The notes under the pieces: generated by a model
Database searches by the model: none
What the model was told of the DNA's origin: nothing
Seen by the model: only the letters and a program-made list of their open reading frames with translations
Translations under genes and position numbers: made by a program
In this document: positions 51,042-59,814 of the stretch, one piece after another
Layout: each line of letters begins with the position of its first letter
Numbering within the stretch: position 1 is the stretch's first letter
Source: an uncultured Sulfitobacter sp.
Lineage (GTDB): Bacteria; Pseudomonadota; Alphaproteobacteria; Rhodobacterales; Rhodobacteraceae
Reading direction: 5' to 3'
Assembly: GCF_947502895.1 (NCBI RefSeq)
Contig: NZ_CANNBM010000001.1
Coordinates: forward strand, 1-64,000
DNA length: 64,000 bases

Positions 51042-53033
51042 TTACTGGTCGAGGAAGCTGCGCAATTTTCGTGAACGGCTGGGGTGCTTGAGCTTACGGA
51101 GTGCCTTGGCTTCAATCTGGCGAATACGCTCACGCGTCACACTAAATTGCTGGCCCACTTCCTCCAGCGTGTGGTCGGTGTTCATCCCGATGCCGAAACG
51201 CATCCGCAACACACGTTCCTCGCGTGGTGTGAGGCTGGCCAGAACCCGCGTCGTGGTTTCCTTGAGGTTTTCCTGAATAGCACTGTCCAGCGGCAGCACG
51301 GCATTCTTGTCCTCGATGAAATCACCCAGCTGGCTGTCTTCCTCGTCGCCAATCGGCGTCTCGAGGCTGATCGGCTCCTTGGCGATTTTCATCACCTTGC
51401 GCACCTTCTCCAGCGGCATTTGCAGCTTTTCGGCCAGTTCTTCTGGTGTCGGCTCTCGGCCAATCTCGTGCAGCATCTGGCGGCCCGTGCGCACCAGCTT
51501 GTTGATCGTCTCGATCATATGCACCGGAATACGAATGGTCCGCGCCTGATCCGCGATAGAGCGGGTGATCGCCTGACGGATCCACCACGTCGCATAGGTC
51601 GAGAACTTATAGCCACGGCGATATTCGAACTTGTCCACGGCCTTCATCAAACCAATGTTGCCTTCCTGAATAAGGTCAAGGAATTGCAAACCGCGGTTCG
51701 TGTATTTCTTCGCAATCGAGATCACCAGACGCAGGTTGGCTTCGACCATTTCCTTTTTCGCCTGACGAGCTTCTTTCTCGCCCTTCTGGACCTGCTGCAC
51801 GATGCGGCGGAATTCAGAGATATCCAGACCAACATACTGGCCGACCTGCGCCATGTCCGTGCGCAGTTCGATCACTTTGTCTGCCGAGCGTTCGATAAAC
51901 ATCTGCCAGCCACGGCCAGCCTTCTCGCCCATCCGCTCCATCCAGTTAGGGTCAAGCTCGTGACCACGGTACGCATCAACAAACTCTTTTCGGTTGATAC
52001 GCGCTTGGTCCGCCAGCTTTACCATAGCAGAGTCGATCTGCATGATACGGCGGTTGATGCCGTACAGCTGGTCAATCAACGCCTCGATACGGTTGTTGTG
52101 CAGGTGCAGATCATTCACCAGCGCCACAATCTCCGAGCGCAGCTTTTGATAGGCAGCCTCGTTCTTTTTACTGAACGAGCCATCCTCGTTCAGCGTCGCT
52201 GAAATCCGGCTGTCCTGCATCTCGCTCAGCTTGATGTAGTCGTCCGCGATGATATCCAGCGCCTCCAGAACCTGCGGCTTCAGCGCAGCCTCCATGGCAG
52301 CAAGCGACATGTTCGCCTGCTCGTCCTCGTCGTCATCATCGTCATCATCGGCAATCGGATTGCCGTCTGCGTCCAGCTCGGGCGAACCGTCTGCCTTGGT
52401 TGCAGCCACAGCCGCACCCGGCACCACAGGGGCAACAACAGGCGTTGTTTCTTCTTCTTCACCCATCTGGGTGCCGAATGTCGCCTCAAGGTCGATTACA
52501 TCGCGCAGCAAGATATCCTCTGACAGCAATTCGTCGCGCCAGATGGTGATCGCCTGAAAGGTCAGCGGGCTTTCGCACAGGCCCGCGATCATCGTGTTAC
52601 GGCCTGCCTCGATGCGCTTGGCAATCGCGATCTCGCCTTCACGGCTCAACAGCTCGACACTGCCCATCTCACGCAGATACATCCGCACAGGATCGTCCGT
52701 GCGGTCCAGCTTTTCGGAGGTGCCAGAGCCCAGCGTAATCTCTTTGGGTCCGTCAGTGGTGGCGATATCGGTGCCACCCTTCTCTTCTTCCTCGGCCTCT
52801 TCATCCTCGATGATGTTGATGCCCATTTCGGACAGCATCGACATCACGTCCTCGATCTGTTCCGAAGACACCTGATCTGGCGGCAAAACAGTGTTCAGCT
52901 GGTCATAGGTGATATAGCCCTTTTCGCGGGCCTCACCGATCATCTTTTTGACAGCCGCCTGTGACATGTCCAGCGAATGGCCGCTGTCGGCGTCGTCTCT
53001 CTTGGCGTCTTCGTTGGTGTCTTTAGCAGCCAT
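51042..53033 (-). CDS. rpoD: primary sigma factor RpoD
   Basis: The 663-aa principal sigma factor has region 1.1 at the N-terminus, a long acidic insertion (a run of Asp/Glu near 235), region 1.2-2 (DPVRMYLREMGSVELLSREGE, then SIAKKYTNRGLQFLDLIQEG and YKFSTYATWWIRQAITRSIAD), region 3 and region 4 (LTPREERVLRMRFG, FSVTRERIRQIEAKALRKLKH). It is preceded by dnaG, as in the usual alphaproteobacterial macromolecular-synthesis arrangement, with hairpins in the gap, and ends at a strong terminator. Confidence 0.97.
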   Translation of the reverse strand: MAAKDTNEDAKRDDADSGHSLDMSQAAVKKMIGEAREKGYITYDQLNTVLPPDQVSSEQIEDVMSMLSEMGINIIEDEEAEEEEKGGTDIATTDGPKEITLGSGTSEKLDRTDDPVRMYLREMGSVELLSREGEIAIAKRIEAGRNTMIAGLCESPLTFQAITIWRDELLSEDILLRDVIDLEATFGTQMGEEEETTPVVAPVVPGAAVAATKADGSPELDADGNPIADDDDDDDEDEQANMSLAAMEAALKPQVLEALDIIADDYIKLSEMQDSRISATLNEDGSFSKKNEAAYQKLRSEIVALVNDLHLHNNRIEALIDQLYGINRRIMQIDSAMVKLADQARINRKEFVDAYRGHELDPNWMERMGEKAGRGWQMFIERSADKVIELRTDMAQVGQYVGLDISEFRRIVQQVQKGEKEARQAKKEMVEANLRLVISIAKKYTNRGLQFLDLIQEGNIGLMKAVDKFEYRRGYKFSTYATWWIRQAITRSIADQARTIRIPVHMIETINKLVRTGRQMLHEIGREPTPEELAEKLQMPLEKVRKVMKIAKEPISLETPIGDEEDSQLGDFIEDKNAVLPLDSAIQENLKETTTRVLASLTPREERVLRMRFGIGMNTDHTLEEVGQQFSVTRERIRQIEAKALRKLKHPSRSRKLRSFLDQ

Positions 53034-53090
53034 CGACAGCTCCCCTAATCCCTATGCGAATCACCTGGCAGTGATTCGGTTTTTCGAATC

Positions 53091-53123
53091 ATGCGGGGTT
53101 TGTGGTGATTCTTAAACCCGCAT
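53091..53123. other. inverted repeat in the dnaG-rpoD gap
   Basis: ATGCGGGGTTT at 53091-53101 and AAACCCGCAT at 53114-53123 form a 10-bp stem with one bulged G. A second perfect stem GATTCG/CGAATC lies at 53073-53090. No T run follows. The position between dnaG and rpoD suggests an attenuator or RNase processing site that sets their ratio; that role is inferred. Confidence 0.5.
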
Positions 53124-53200
53124 CCTTGATTTTCCGCTAATTGCGGACAATTGGTCACCCACAGGCAACAAAACTGCCCTTGCGTCATCCGACTTGACCC

Positions 53201-55192
53201 TCAGGGGCCCTTCTTGCCGCCCTTGGAAAAATCTATCTGGTCGTACATGCTCTGGCGTCGCGCCATCTCGTCACGGTCCAGCCGCGCACCGTTATCGGCT
53301 ATGACATATTCCGTTTTGTCTTCCTGACCAATGCGTTGTGCTCGGTCTGCCGCACGCGCGGCTTCTGCCAAACGCCATGTCACCCCCTCGTCAGCCTCGC
53401 CGCTCAGGTCATCCACGGCATCACTGACCTCGTCCACCAACCCCCGCACAGCCGCCAGTTTCGCCAACTCTTCGGCGATGGTCATGCTGGTCGTCTCGGT
53501 ATCACCGGGTTTGCGGATGCAGGGCGTAATTGCCACATGGCGCTGCGACAACAGGTTTTCAAGGGCATCCGGCCCCAAGGCCCGCTCTATCTGGTCGCGC
53601 AGCATAGCAGCACCATCAGGGGCATGGCGCAGCACCAGATCGCGCAGCACGCGGTGATCGTTGTTGCGACAGGCCATGCTCTCCAACCCGCTCTCGAATG
53701 GCTCAACCACATCGGGGCAGCTGATACAGGCAGCAAGGATCACCGACTCTCGCAGATGTTCTGTCACATGGGTATCGGCCGCATTGGCCAGCGCGGATGA
53801 TTTCGCCCCTGCCGAAGGCCCAAGAGCAGGCCGTGCGCCCCATGGCTGCCCCCACGGCTTGGCCGACCGTTGCCCGCCAGCCCCGCCGCCGCCACCTGTC
53901 CCCGACCCTGCGCGAAACAATTGCCAGCGCATGTCCTTGATCGCCTGCCCGTAGTGGCTGCGGATACTCGGATCCTTGATCAGCATGATCTTGTCGCGCA
54001 GCGACTTATCCAGCGCCGCCTTACGCTCGGGGCTGTCAAAGTTCTTGCCCTCTACCTCACGGCTCCACAGCAACTGCACCATCGGCTGGGCCGCATCCAA
54101 CAGGCCTTGCACGGCGGCAGGGCCACTGGATTTGAGCAGATCGTCGGGGTCCTGCCCTTCTGGCATCATGGCAAAGCGCAGACTGCGCCCCGCCTCAAGC
54201 AGCGGCAGGGCCAGATCAATCAGGCGCAGCGCCGCGCGCTGGCCTGCCGTGTCGCCGTCCAGCGTAATGATCGGCTCATCACTGATGCGCCACAACATCG
54301 CCAGTTGGTTCTCGGTAACAGCCGTGCCAAGCGGCGCAACAGCCGCTTGGAACCCCGCCTCGCTCAGCGCGATGACATCCATATATCCTTCGGCCACCAG
54401 CAAAGGCTGCCCCTTGCCTGCTGCCACCCGCGCCGCTTTGACGTTGTACAGGCTGCGCCCCTTGTCAAACAACTCGGTCTCGGGAGAGTTGAGGTATTTC
54501 GCCTTGTCGTCAGGGTCCATCGCGCGGCCCCCGAATGCAATCGCACGCCCCCGCGCATCGCGGATCGGGTACATGATGCGGCCACGGAACGTATCATAGG
54601 GCTTGCCGCCCTTGGTGCTGGGCTTGGCCAGACCCGCGCCAATGATCAATTCATCGGCGATGTCCTTGCCCTTCAGCGCGTCCCACAGGCCCTGCCAGCT
54701 GTCGGGCGCAAACCCGATCTCCCAGCGGTCACACACCTCGCCATTCAGGCCACGCCGCTCCAGATACTCCCGCGCGGCGCTGGCCGCACCTGTGCGCAGC
54801 TGCAAGCGGAACCATTTGACCGCGAGCTCCATCACATCGGCCAGATCCTTGCGCGCATCGGCCTTCTCGGCGGCACGCGGGTCCCGCTCGGGCATGGGCA
54901 TCCCCGCCTCACCCGCCAGAATTTCGACCGCTTCCATAAAGCTCACGTTCTCGGTCTCGCGCACGAAACTGATCGCGTCGCCTTTGGCATGGCAGCCAAA
55001 GCAGTAATAAAATCCCTTGCGGTCATCCACGTGAAAACTGGCGGATTTTTCCTGATGGAACGGGCATGGCGCCCACATGTCGCCCTTGCCCTGATTAGAC
55101 TTGCGCGCATCCCACATGACCTTGCGGCCCACAACCTGTGACAGGCTGGCGCGTGTACGCAGTTCATCAAGGAATCCGGGCGGCAAGCTCAT
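53201..55192 (-). CDS. dnaG: DNA primase
   Basis: The 663-aa primase has an N-terminal zinc finger (CPFHQEKSASFHVDD and YYCFGCHAKGDAISF), a Toprim core (LLVAEGYMDVIALSEAG, TLDGDTAGQRAA) and a C-terminal helicase-binding part after a Gly/Ser/Pro linker near 435-475. It makes RNA primers for replication together with DnaB. It lies upstream of rpoD on the same strand with a 167-bp gap. Confidence 0.97.
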   Translation of the reverse strand: MSLPPGFLDELRTRASLSQVVGRKVMWDARKSNQGKGDMWAPCPFHQEKSASFHVDDRKGFYYCFGCHAKGDAISFVRETENVSFMEAVEILAGEAGMPMPERDPRAAEKADARKDLADVMELAVKWFRLQLRTGAASAAREYLERRGLNGEVCDRWEIGFAPDSWQGLWDALKGKDIADELIIGAGLAKPSTKGGKPYDTFRGRIMYPIRDARGRAIAFGGRAMDPDDKAKYLNSPETELFDKGRSLYNVKAARVAAGKGQPLLVAEGYMDVIALSEAGFQAAVAPLGTAVTENQLAMLWRISDEPIITLDGDTAGQRAALRLIDLALPLLEAGRSLRFAMMPEGQDPDDLLKSSGPAAVQGLLDAAQPMVQLLWSREVEGKNFDSPERKAALDKSLRDKIMLIKDPSIRSHYGQAIKDMRWQLFRAGSGTGGGGGAGGQRSAKPWGQPWGARPALGPSAGAKSSALANAADTHVTEHLRESVILAACISCPDVVEPFESGLESMACRNNDHRVLRDLVLRHAPDGAAMLRDQIERALGPDALENLLSQRHVAITPCIRKPGDTETTSMTIAEELAKLAAVRGLVDEVSDAVDDLSGEADEGVTWRLAEAARAADRAQRIGQEDKTEYVIADNGARLDRDEMARRQSMYDQIDFSKGGKKGP

Positions 55193-55280
55193 ACTTCTAA
55201 TATGGGGGCCACGCTGGCAGAGTCCATAAGCCCCGGCGCAATCTCAGCGCCTAATTTTCAACGGTCCCGTACAGCGCAGC

Positions 55281-55592
55281 CTACTGCGACAGGCACAGCT
55301 CTTTCCACGCGCCCGCCAGATCGGCCGATTTCACTTCGGACATCTTCATGCCGTACACCCATGGCGTCACCAGCGGGATCACCGCATTGTATTTTTCGGG
55401 CCACTCGGCATCTTTCAGATGCGCAGGAACCTTACGCTCTCCCACCCGCGCGACACGCGCCGCCTGCACAGCAGCAACCACATCGCTCTGGTAGCCGCAG
55501 TCCTTCGCTTTGGTCGTGTTCGCCAGCGCGGGGATCGCAGATACAGACGCAGCCAAAGCAGCACACACAACAAGACGCAACACAGGGGTCAT
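55281..55592 (-). CDS. small secreted hypothetical protein
   Basis: From ATG55592 (GTGGAGTG upstream) the 103-aa product has a signal peptide (LVVCAALAASVSAIPALA) and a mature part KDCGYQSDVVAAVQAARV, WPEKYNAVIPLVTPWVYGM and KELCLSQ. The two cysteines could pair in the periplasm. It follows soxG by 34 bp and could be the last gene of that operon. Function unknown. Confidence 0.7.
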   Translation of the reverse strand: MTPVLRLVVCAALAASVSAIPALANTTKAKDCGYQSDVVAAVQAARVARVGERKVPAHLKDAEWPEKYNAVIPLVTPWVYGMKMSEVKSADLAGAWKELCLSQ

Positions 55593-55626
55593 AACACACT
55601 CCACAACCTTCAAATTTGCGCGCACC

Positions 55627-56163
55627 CTAACGCCGCGCCGCCACCGCTTCCAGTGCGCTCTTCAAATCGTGAACAAGCGTTGCAGCCATTGAGCGGAAAA
55701 CCGCGATCATGATTTCCTCCTCACCCGTCCGCGTGATGCTGGCATTCATATGTCCCAACTGGCTGCGGACGGTGGCCCCGACAGGGAACACATGCAGCCG
55801 CATATCGACAGGCACCAACCGCGCCAAAGCTTCTGCCCCGTCCGCCCCCAGCAGCCGCACCACGGCCCAAGCATCCGATTGATCGACCACAGCCGCATAG
55901 GCACCCAGACCTGCATCAGGAACCGCCCCCATCAGCAGCGCCTCGCCCTGTGCTGCCCAGACACAGCGCACGGCACCGTTTTGGCTGGTATGCAACGGCG
56001 CGGGAAAGGCCATGCCCAGCGCGCGCTCCAGCGCTGCCTTCGAGGCCCCCTCGAACGGCGTTACAGATGTAATCGGCCCTGCGTCTATTTCCTCCACTGC
56101 CAATGCCCCGATACGCAACGGCAACAGGCCCGCACAGGGGCTCACAGCTTGCAACTTACCCAC
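55627..56163 (-). CDS. soxG: sarcosine oxidase gamma subunit
   Basis: The small subunit of heterotetrameric sarcosine oxidase, 178 aa, with the gamma-family ending GHMNASITRTGEEEIMIAVFRSM. GTG56163 is chosen because AGGAGG lies eight bases upstream; it overlaps the alpha-subunit stop by 8 bp. An ATG at 56187 has no such site. It is the last of the four core subunits in this operon. Confidence 0.9.
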   Translation of the reverse strand: MGKLQAVSPCAGLLPLRIGALAVEEIDAGPITSVTPFEGASKAALERALGMAFPAPLHTSQNGAVRCVWAAQGEALLMGAVPDAGLGAYAAVVDQSDAWAVVRLLGADGAEALARLVPVDMRLHVFPVGATVRSQLGHMNASITRTGEEEIMIAVFRSMAATLVHDLKSALEAVAARR

Positions 56164-59080
56164 GCAGGCGTCCTCCTGTCGGATCAATGAACACAGGATC
56201 GCAAATTTCGACCTCGGTGGTCAGATCGCGCATATGGTCGCGCACGATCATCCGCTCGCCCAGCCGCTCGGGGCCGCGCGCTATAAACCCCAGCCCGATC
56301 ATCATACCCAGATCAGGCGAATAGCAAACCGAAGTCACATACCCCTGGTCATTCGCATGTACATGCGCCGCCCCTCGGTCAAAAATATGCGCTCCCGCGC
56401 TCAGCTGTTTGACGGCCCCTACAGGGCGCAGCCCGACCATACGCGGGCGCATGGGGTCAACCAGCCCCTCCCGCGCGGCCAGCACCTTGCCAACGCAGTC
56501 TTTCTTGTCCGAGATCATCCGCGCCATGCCCACATCATAGGCCGTGACCCGCCCGTGAATTTCCGCATGGGTGATATGCCCCTTTTCGATACGCAGCACA
56601 TTCAGCGCCTCCATCCCGTAGGCACCACCACCCATCGCCTCGGCACGGCGCACCAGCTCGGCAAACAGCGCGGCCCCGTAGCGTGCTGGCACCGCTACCT
56701 CATAGGCATGCTCACCCGAAAACGATATGCGGAACAGCCGCCCCGCAACGCCCATCACACCGATCTCGCCACAGGCCATGAAGGGCCAGCTGTCATTATT
56801 AACGGGGCTGTCCAGCACATCCCCCAGCAGCGCGCGTGATTGCGGCCCCGCCACTGCAAACTGCGCCCATTGTTCGGTCACAGAGGTAAACGCCACCGCC
56901 CATTCGGGATGCAGGGCCTGCGTCACATATTCCAGATGCCGCATCACATCGCCCGCCGCCGCAGTGGTGGTGGTCATCACGTAATGCTCTGGCCCCATGC
57001 GCGCACAGGTGCCGTCATCCATCACCGTCCCGTCCTCGCGCAGCATAAGACCGTACCGCACGCGGCCCTCTTTGAGGGTCGAAAACATGCCAGTATAGAC
57101 AAAATCCAGCAGCTTGGCCGCATCCGGACCCTGAATATCAATCTTGCCCAATGTGCTGACATCGCACACACCTACTGTGCGGCGCACATAGCCTACTTCA
57201 CGGTCGCATGACTGACGCCAAGTCGTCTCGCCCTCTGTGGGAAAATAGCTGGGCCTGTACCACAGCCCTGCCTCGATCATCGGCGCACCCATCTCTACTG
57301 ACTGCTTGTGCGACGTTGTAAACCGTTCGGGCGCAAAGCCCTTGCCCTGCGCAGGCCCGCCCAAGGCAGCAATCGCGACAGGCGAATAGGGCGGCCTGAA
57401 TGTTGTCGTCCCTGTCTCGGGTATCCCCCGACCGGTCGCATCCGCCAATACAGCCAACGCGCCCACGTTGGAGTTTTTGCCCTGATCCGTCGCCATCCCT
57501 TGCGTGGTGTACCGCTTCATATGCTCGACCGAGCGGAAGTTTTCGACCACCGCCTGTTTCACATCCTTCACACTCACATCATTCTGGAAATCCAGCCACG
57601 CGCGCCCCTTGCCCGCAACCGCCCAAAGCGGCGCAATCGTGTAAGGTGCATCTTCCGCCTCAGGCAAAGCAACTTCAGGAACCTCAAACCCTAAAGCTTC
57701 CACAACACGCGCCGCTGCCGCAGCCCCTTCGGCCAAACACGCCGCAGTCGAGAATGCACCATTGCACGCCCCCGCCGCCTCCAGCATCGGCACCGCATCA
57801 GGTGTCGGCACAAACGCCGCAATATCCTCACGCCACGCAGGCCGCCCATTCATATGACATGTCAGATGGACCGTAGGATTCCAGCCACCGGACATGGCCA
57901 AAAGGTCCGCCGCGACGGTTTTGACCTGACCGCTGGCCATACGGATTTTAACACTCGAAACCGCCATACGCCCCTTTGTGCCGCACACTTGCGCGCCCAA
58001 GTAGACGGGATACGGCACATCGCCAACGTCTGCATCCGCACGACAATCAACCAAGGCTGCGACTTGCACACCCGCGTAATGCAGATCATGCGCGGTGCGG
58101 TGCGCGTCATCATTATTTCCAAAAACCACGGCGGTTTTGGCAGGCGCCACGCCCCAGCGGTTCACATAAGCCCGCACGGCCCCCGCCATCATAATCCCGG
58201 GTCGGTCATTGTTCTCGAAGGCAATCGGCCGCTCCAACGCACCTGCCGCCAAAATCGTGCGCGCCGCCGTGATCCGCCAAAAACACTCCAGCGGTGCACC
58301 ACTGCGCGCAACATGATGCGTCACCCGCTCCAACGCGCCGAAAACGCCGCCATCATACGCACCCGTCACCGTGGTCCGCCGCATCAGGCGCACATTGGGC
58401 ATCGCAACCAAGGTACAGACCTGCTCGGCTATCCACTCCTGCGCAGATACATCACCCAGATCATCCACTTCGGCCAGCAAACGCCCACCGTACTCGAAAT
58501 CCTCATCGCACAGGATCACATCCAACCCCGCCTCGGCCGCAACCCGCGCTGCCATCAGCCCCGTCGGCCCCGCCCCGACAACCAGCAGATCACAAAACGC
58601 AAATGCGCGGTCATAGGTGTCGGGATTGTGCTTGCCGCTCAGACTGCCCAGCCCTGCCGCACGGCGGATCACAGGCTCATAGAGCTTTTCCCAAAACGCG
58701 CGGGGCCACATGAACGTCTTGTAATAAAACCCTGCCCCCAGAAACGGCGCCGCCAGATCATTCACCGCCATCGCGTCAAACCTCAGCGAAGGCCACGCCG
58801 ATTGCGAAAACACCTCCAGTCCGTCGTATACTTCCTGCACCGTGGCGCGCACATTAGGCTCTGCCCGCGCTCCGCGCCCCACAGTGATCAGCGCATTCGG
58901 CTCTTCGCTGCCCGCAGACAACACACCGCGCGGACGGTGATACTTGAACGACCGCCCCACCAACCGCACGCCGTTGGCCAGCAGCGCCGAGGCAACCGTA
59001 TCACCCACCCGCGCCGCGTAGCCCACACCGTCAAACCGAAAGCGCACAGTTTCGCCCAGCGATTTCGTCGAAACCCTCAC
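56156..59080 (-). CDS. soxA: sarcosine oxidase alpha subunit
   Basis: The large subunit (974 aa) of heterotetrameric sarcosine oxidase, which turns sarcosine, tetrahydrofolate and O2 into glycine, methylene-THF and H2O2. An N-terminal [2Fe-2S]-like/NAD-linked part is followed by a Rossmann loop (LLVVGAGPTGLMAARVAAEAG, near 165) and a second half with an aminomethyltransferase (GcvT-like) folate domain (CDVSTLGKIDIQGPDAAKLLDF, AYGMEALNVLRIEKGH). It overlaps soxD and soxG, so translation is coupled. The pathway releases one-carbon units from methylated amines. Confidence 0.95.
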   Translation of the reverse strand: MRVSTKSLGETVRFRFDGVGYAARVGDTVASALLANGVRLVGRSFKYHRPRGVLSAGSEEPNALITVGRGARAEPNVRATVQEVYDGLEVFSQSAWPSLRFDAMAVNDLAAPFLGAGFYYKTFMWPRAFWEKLYEPVIRRAAGLGSLSGKHNPDTYDRAFAFCDLLVVGAGPTGLMAARVAAEAGLDVILCDEDFEYGGRLLAEVDDLGDVSAQEWIAEQVCTLVAMPNVRLMRRTTVTGAYDGGVFGALERVTHHVARSGAPLECFWRITAARTILAAGALERPIAFENNDRPGIMMAGAVRAYVNRWGVAPAKTAVVFGNNDDAHRTAHDLHYAGVQVAALVDCRADADVGDVPYPVYLGAQVCGTKGRMAVSSVKIRMASGQVKTVAADLLAMSGGWNPTVHLTCHMNGRPAWREDIAAFVPTPDAVPMLEAAGACNGAFSTAACLAEGAAAAARVVEALGFEVPEVALPEAEDAPYTIAPLWAVAGKGRAWLDFQNDVSVKDVKQAVVENFRSVEHMKRYTTQGMATDQGKNSNVGALAVLADATGRGIPETGTTTFRPPYSPVAIAALGGPAQGKGFAPERFTTSHKQSVEMGAPMIEAGLWYRPSYFPTEGETTWRQSCDREVGYVRRTVGVCDVSTLGKIDIQGPDAAKLLDFVYTGMFSTLKEGRVRYGLMLREDGTVMDDGTCARMGPEHYVMTTTTAAAGDVMRHLEYVTQALHPEWAVAFTSVTEQWAQFAVAGPQSRALLGDVLDSPVNNDSWPFMACGEIGVMGVAGRLFRISFSGEHAYEVAVPARYGAALFAELVRRAEAMGGGAYGMEALNVLRIEKGHITHAEIHGRVTAYDVGMARMISDKKDCVGKVLAAREGLVDPMRPRMVGLRPVGAVKQLSAGAHIFDRGAAHVHANDQGYVTSVCYSPDLGMMIGLGFIARGPERLGERMIVRDHMRDLTTEVEICDPVFIDPTGGRLRG

Positions 59081-59334
59081 AGTCCCGCCTCCCGCGCCAA
59101 AACGGCGCTGAATACCTCGTGGGTCACCGTGTCACGCGACACAACCAACCACGCGCCGCAGCCCGCCTCATGGTGCCACAAATCCCGCGTGGCACCGGCA
59201 GGGTTCTCGCGCAAATGCACATACTCATCCCATGCCAGCGCACCCGCATCCGGATCAGGACGCGCAAGGGCTGCTCCCTTATAGTAAAACTCGCGCCGGT
59301 CGCGCGCACCGCACAACGGGCAAGGTATCCTCAC
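59077..59334 (-). CDS. soxD: sarcosine oxidase delta subunit
   Basis: The 85-aa small subunit opens with MRIPCPLCGARDRREFYYKG, the zinc-binding CxxC of the delta family, and has a second cysteine-rich site HEAGCGAWLVVSRDT. GTG59334 gives this standard start, with GGAGG about eight bases upstream; a GTG at 59352 would add a spurious tail. It overlaps both neighbours by 4 bp: the lipoprotein gene upstream and soxA downstream. Confidence 0.9.
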   Translation of the reverse strand: MRIPCPLCGARDRREFYYKGAALARPDPDAGALAWDEYVHLRENPAGATRDLWHHEAGCGAWLVVSRDTVTHEVFSAVLAREAGL

Positions 59335-59777
59335 CGACGCCGCCCTCCGCACGAACGGATCACCTGATCCGCGACGATCACGCTATCCTTCGAGAAGCCC
59401 CGCGCGCGCAATGTTGCCCCCATCTTGAAAAAGTCGTCCGAAGTCGCCCCCGCACCGCAAAACCCGCCCGCAAGGTTCTTGCCAAAATCACGGATGATCC
59501 GCTGGCCAACAGGTGTCTTGAACGCTTCCGCCGACAATGGCAAAGACACGTCAATCACCAGCGCCGGTCCCAGCGCGCGTGCATTGCGCAAAACCACACC
59601 CCCACCATAGTTCTTACCAATGTCGCTGCGCACATCCGAGGCTGTCAGCGCCACAATCTCGCACACAGCTGGACTGGGGCACGACGTATCCCCCACTGGT
59701 ACCGGATCACATGCCGCCAGCGCCAGCAGGGCTACACCCGCAAGTACAACGCGCCCTTGCTTCTTTATTTTTCCCAT
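59331..59777 (-). CDS. lipoprotein encoded inside the sarcosine oxidase operon
   Basis: The ~148-aa product has a lipoprotein signal (VVLAGVALLALAACDP, lipobox LAAC) and a mature part with CEIVALTASDVRSDIGKNYGG and GLxRD-like strands, ending VIADQVIRSCGG; it is likely periplasm-facing. ATG59777 (GGGA eight bases upstream) gives the best signal peptide; ATG59801 (GAGAGG upstream) is possible. It sits between soxB and soxD, overlapping soxD by 4 bp (GTGA). No sarcosine oxidase subunit is a lipoprotein, so its presence here is notable. Function unknown. Confidence 0.75.
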   Translation of the reverse strand: MGKIKKQGRVVLAGVALLALAACDPVPVGDTSCPSPAVCEIVALTASDVRSDIGKNYGGGVVLRNARALGPALVIDVSLPLSAEAFKTPVGQRIIRDFGKNLAGGFCGAGATSDDFFKMGATLRARGFSKDSVIVADQVIRSCGGRRR

Positions 59778-59814
59778 AAACTCAATCCCGTCCCTTGCCA
59801 TATGTTCGACCTCT

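Noticed and set aside
51084..52202. 372-codon plus-strand frame antisense to rpoD
   Set aside because: No start signal or motif; rpoD is certain on the other strand.
57854..59284. 476-codon plus-strand frame antisense to soxA
   Set aside because: Arg/His/Pro-rich shadow of soxA, soxD and the lipoprotein gene; no family features.
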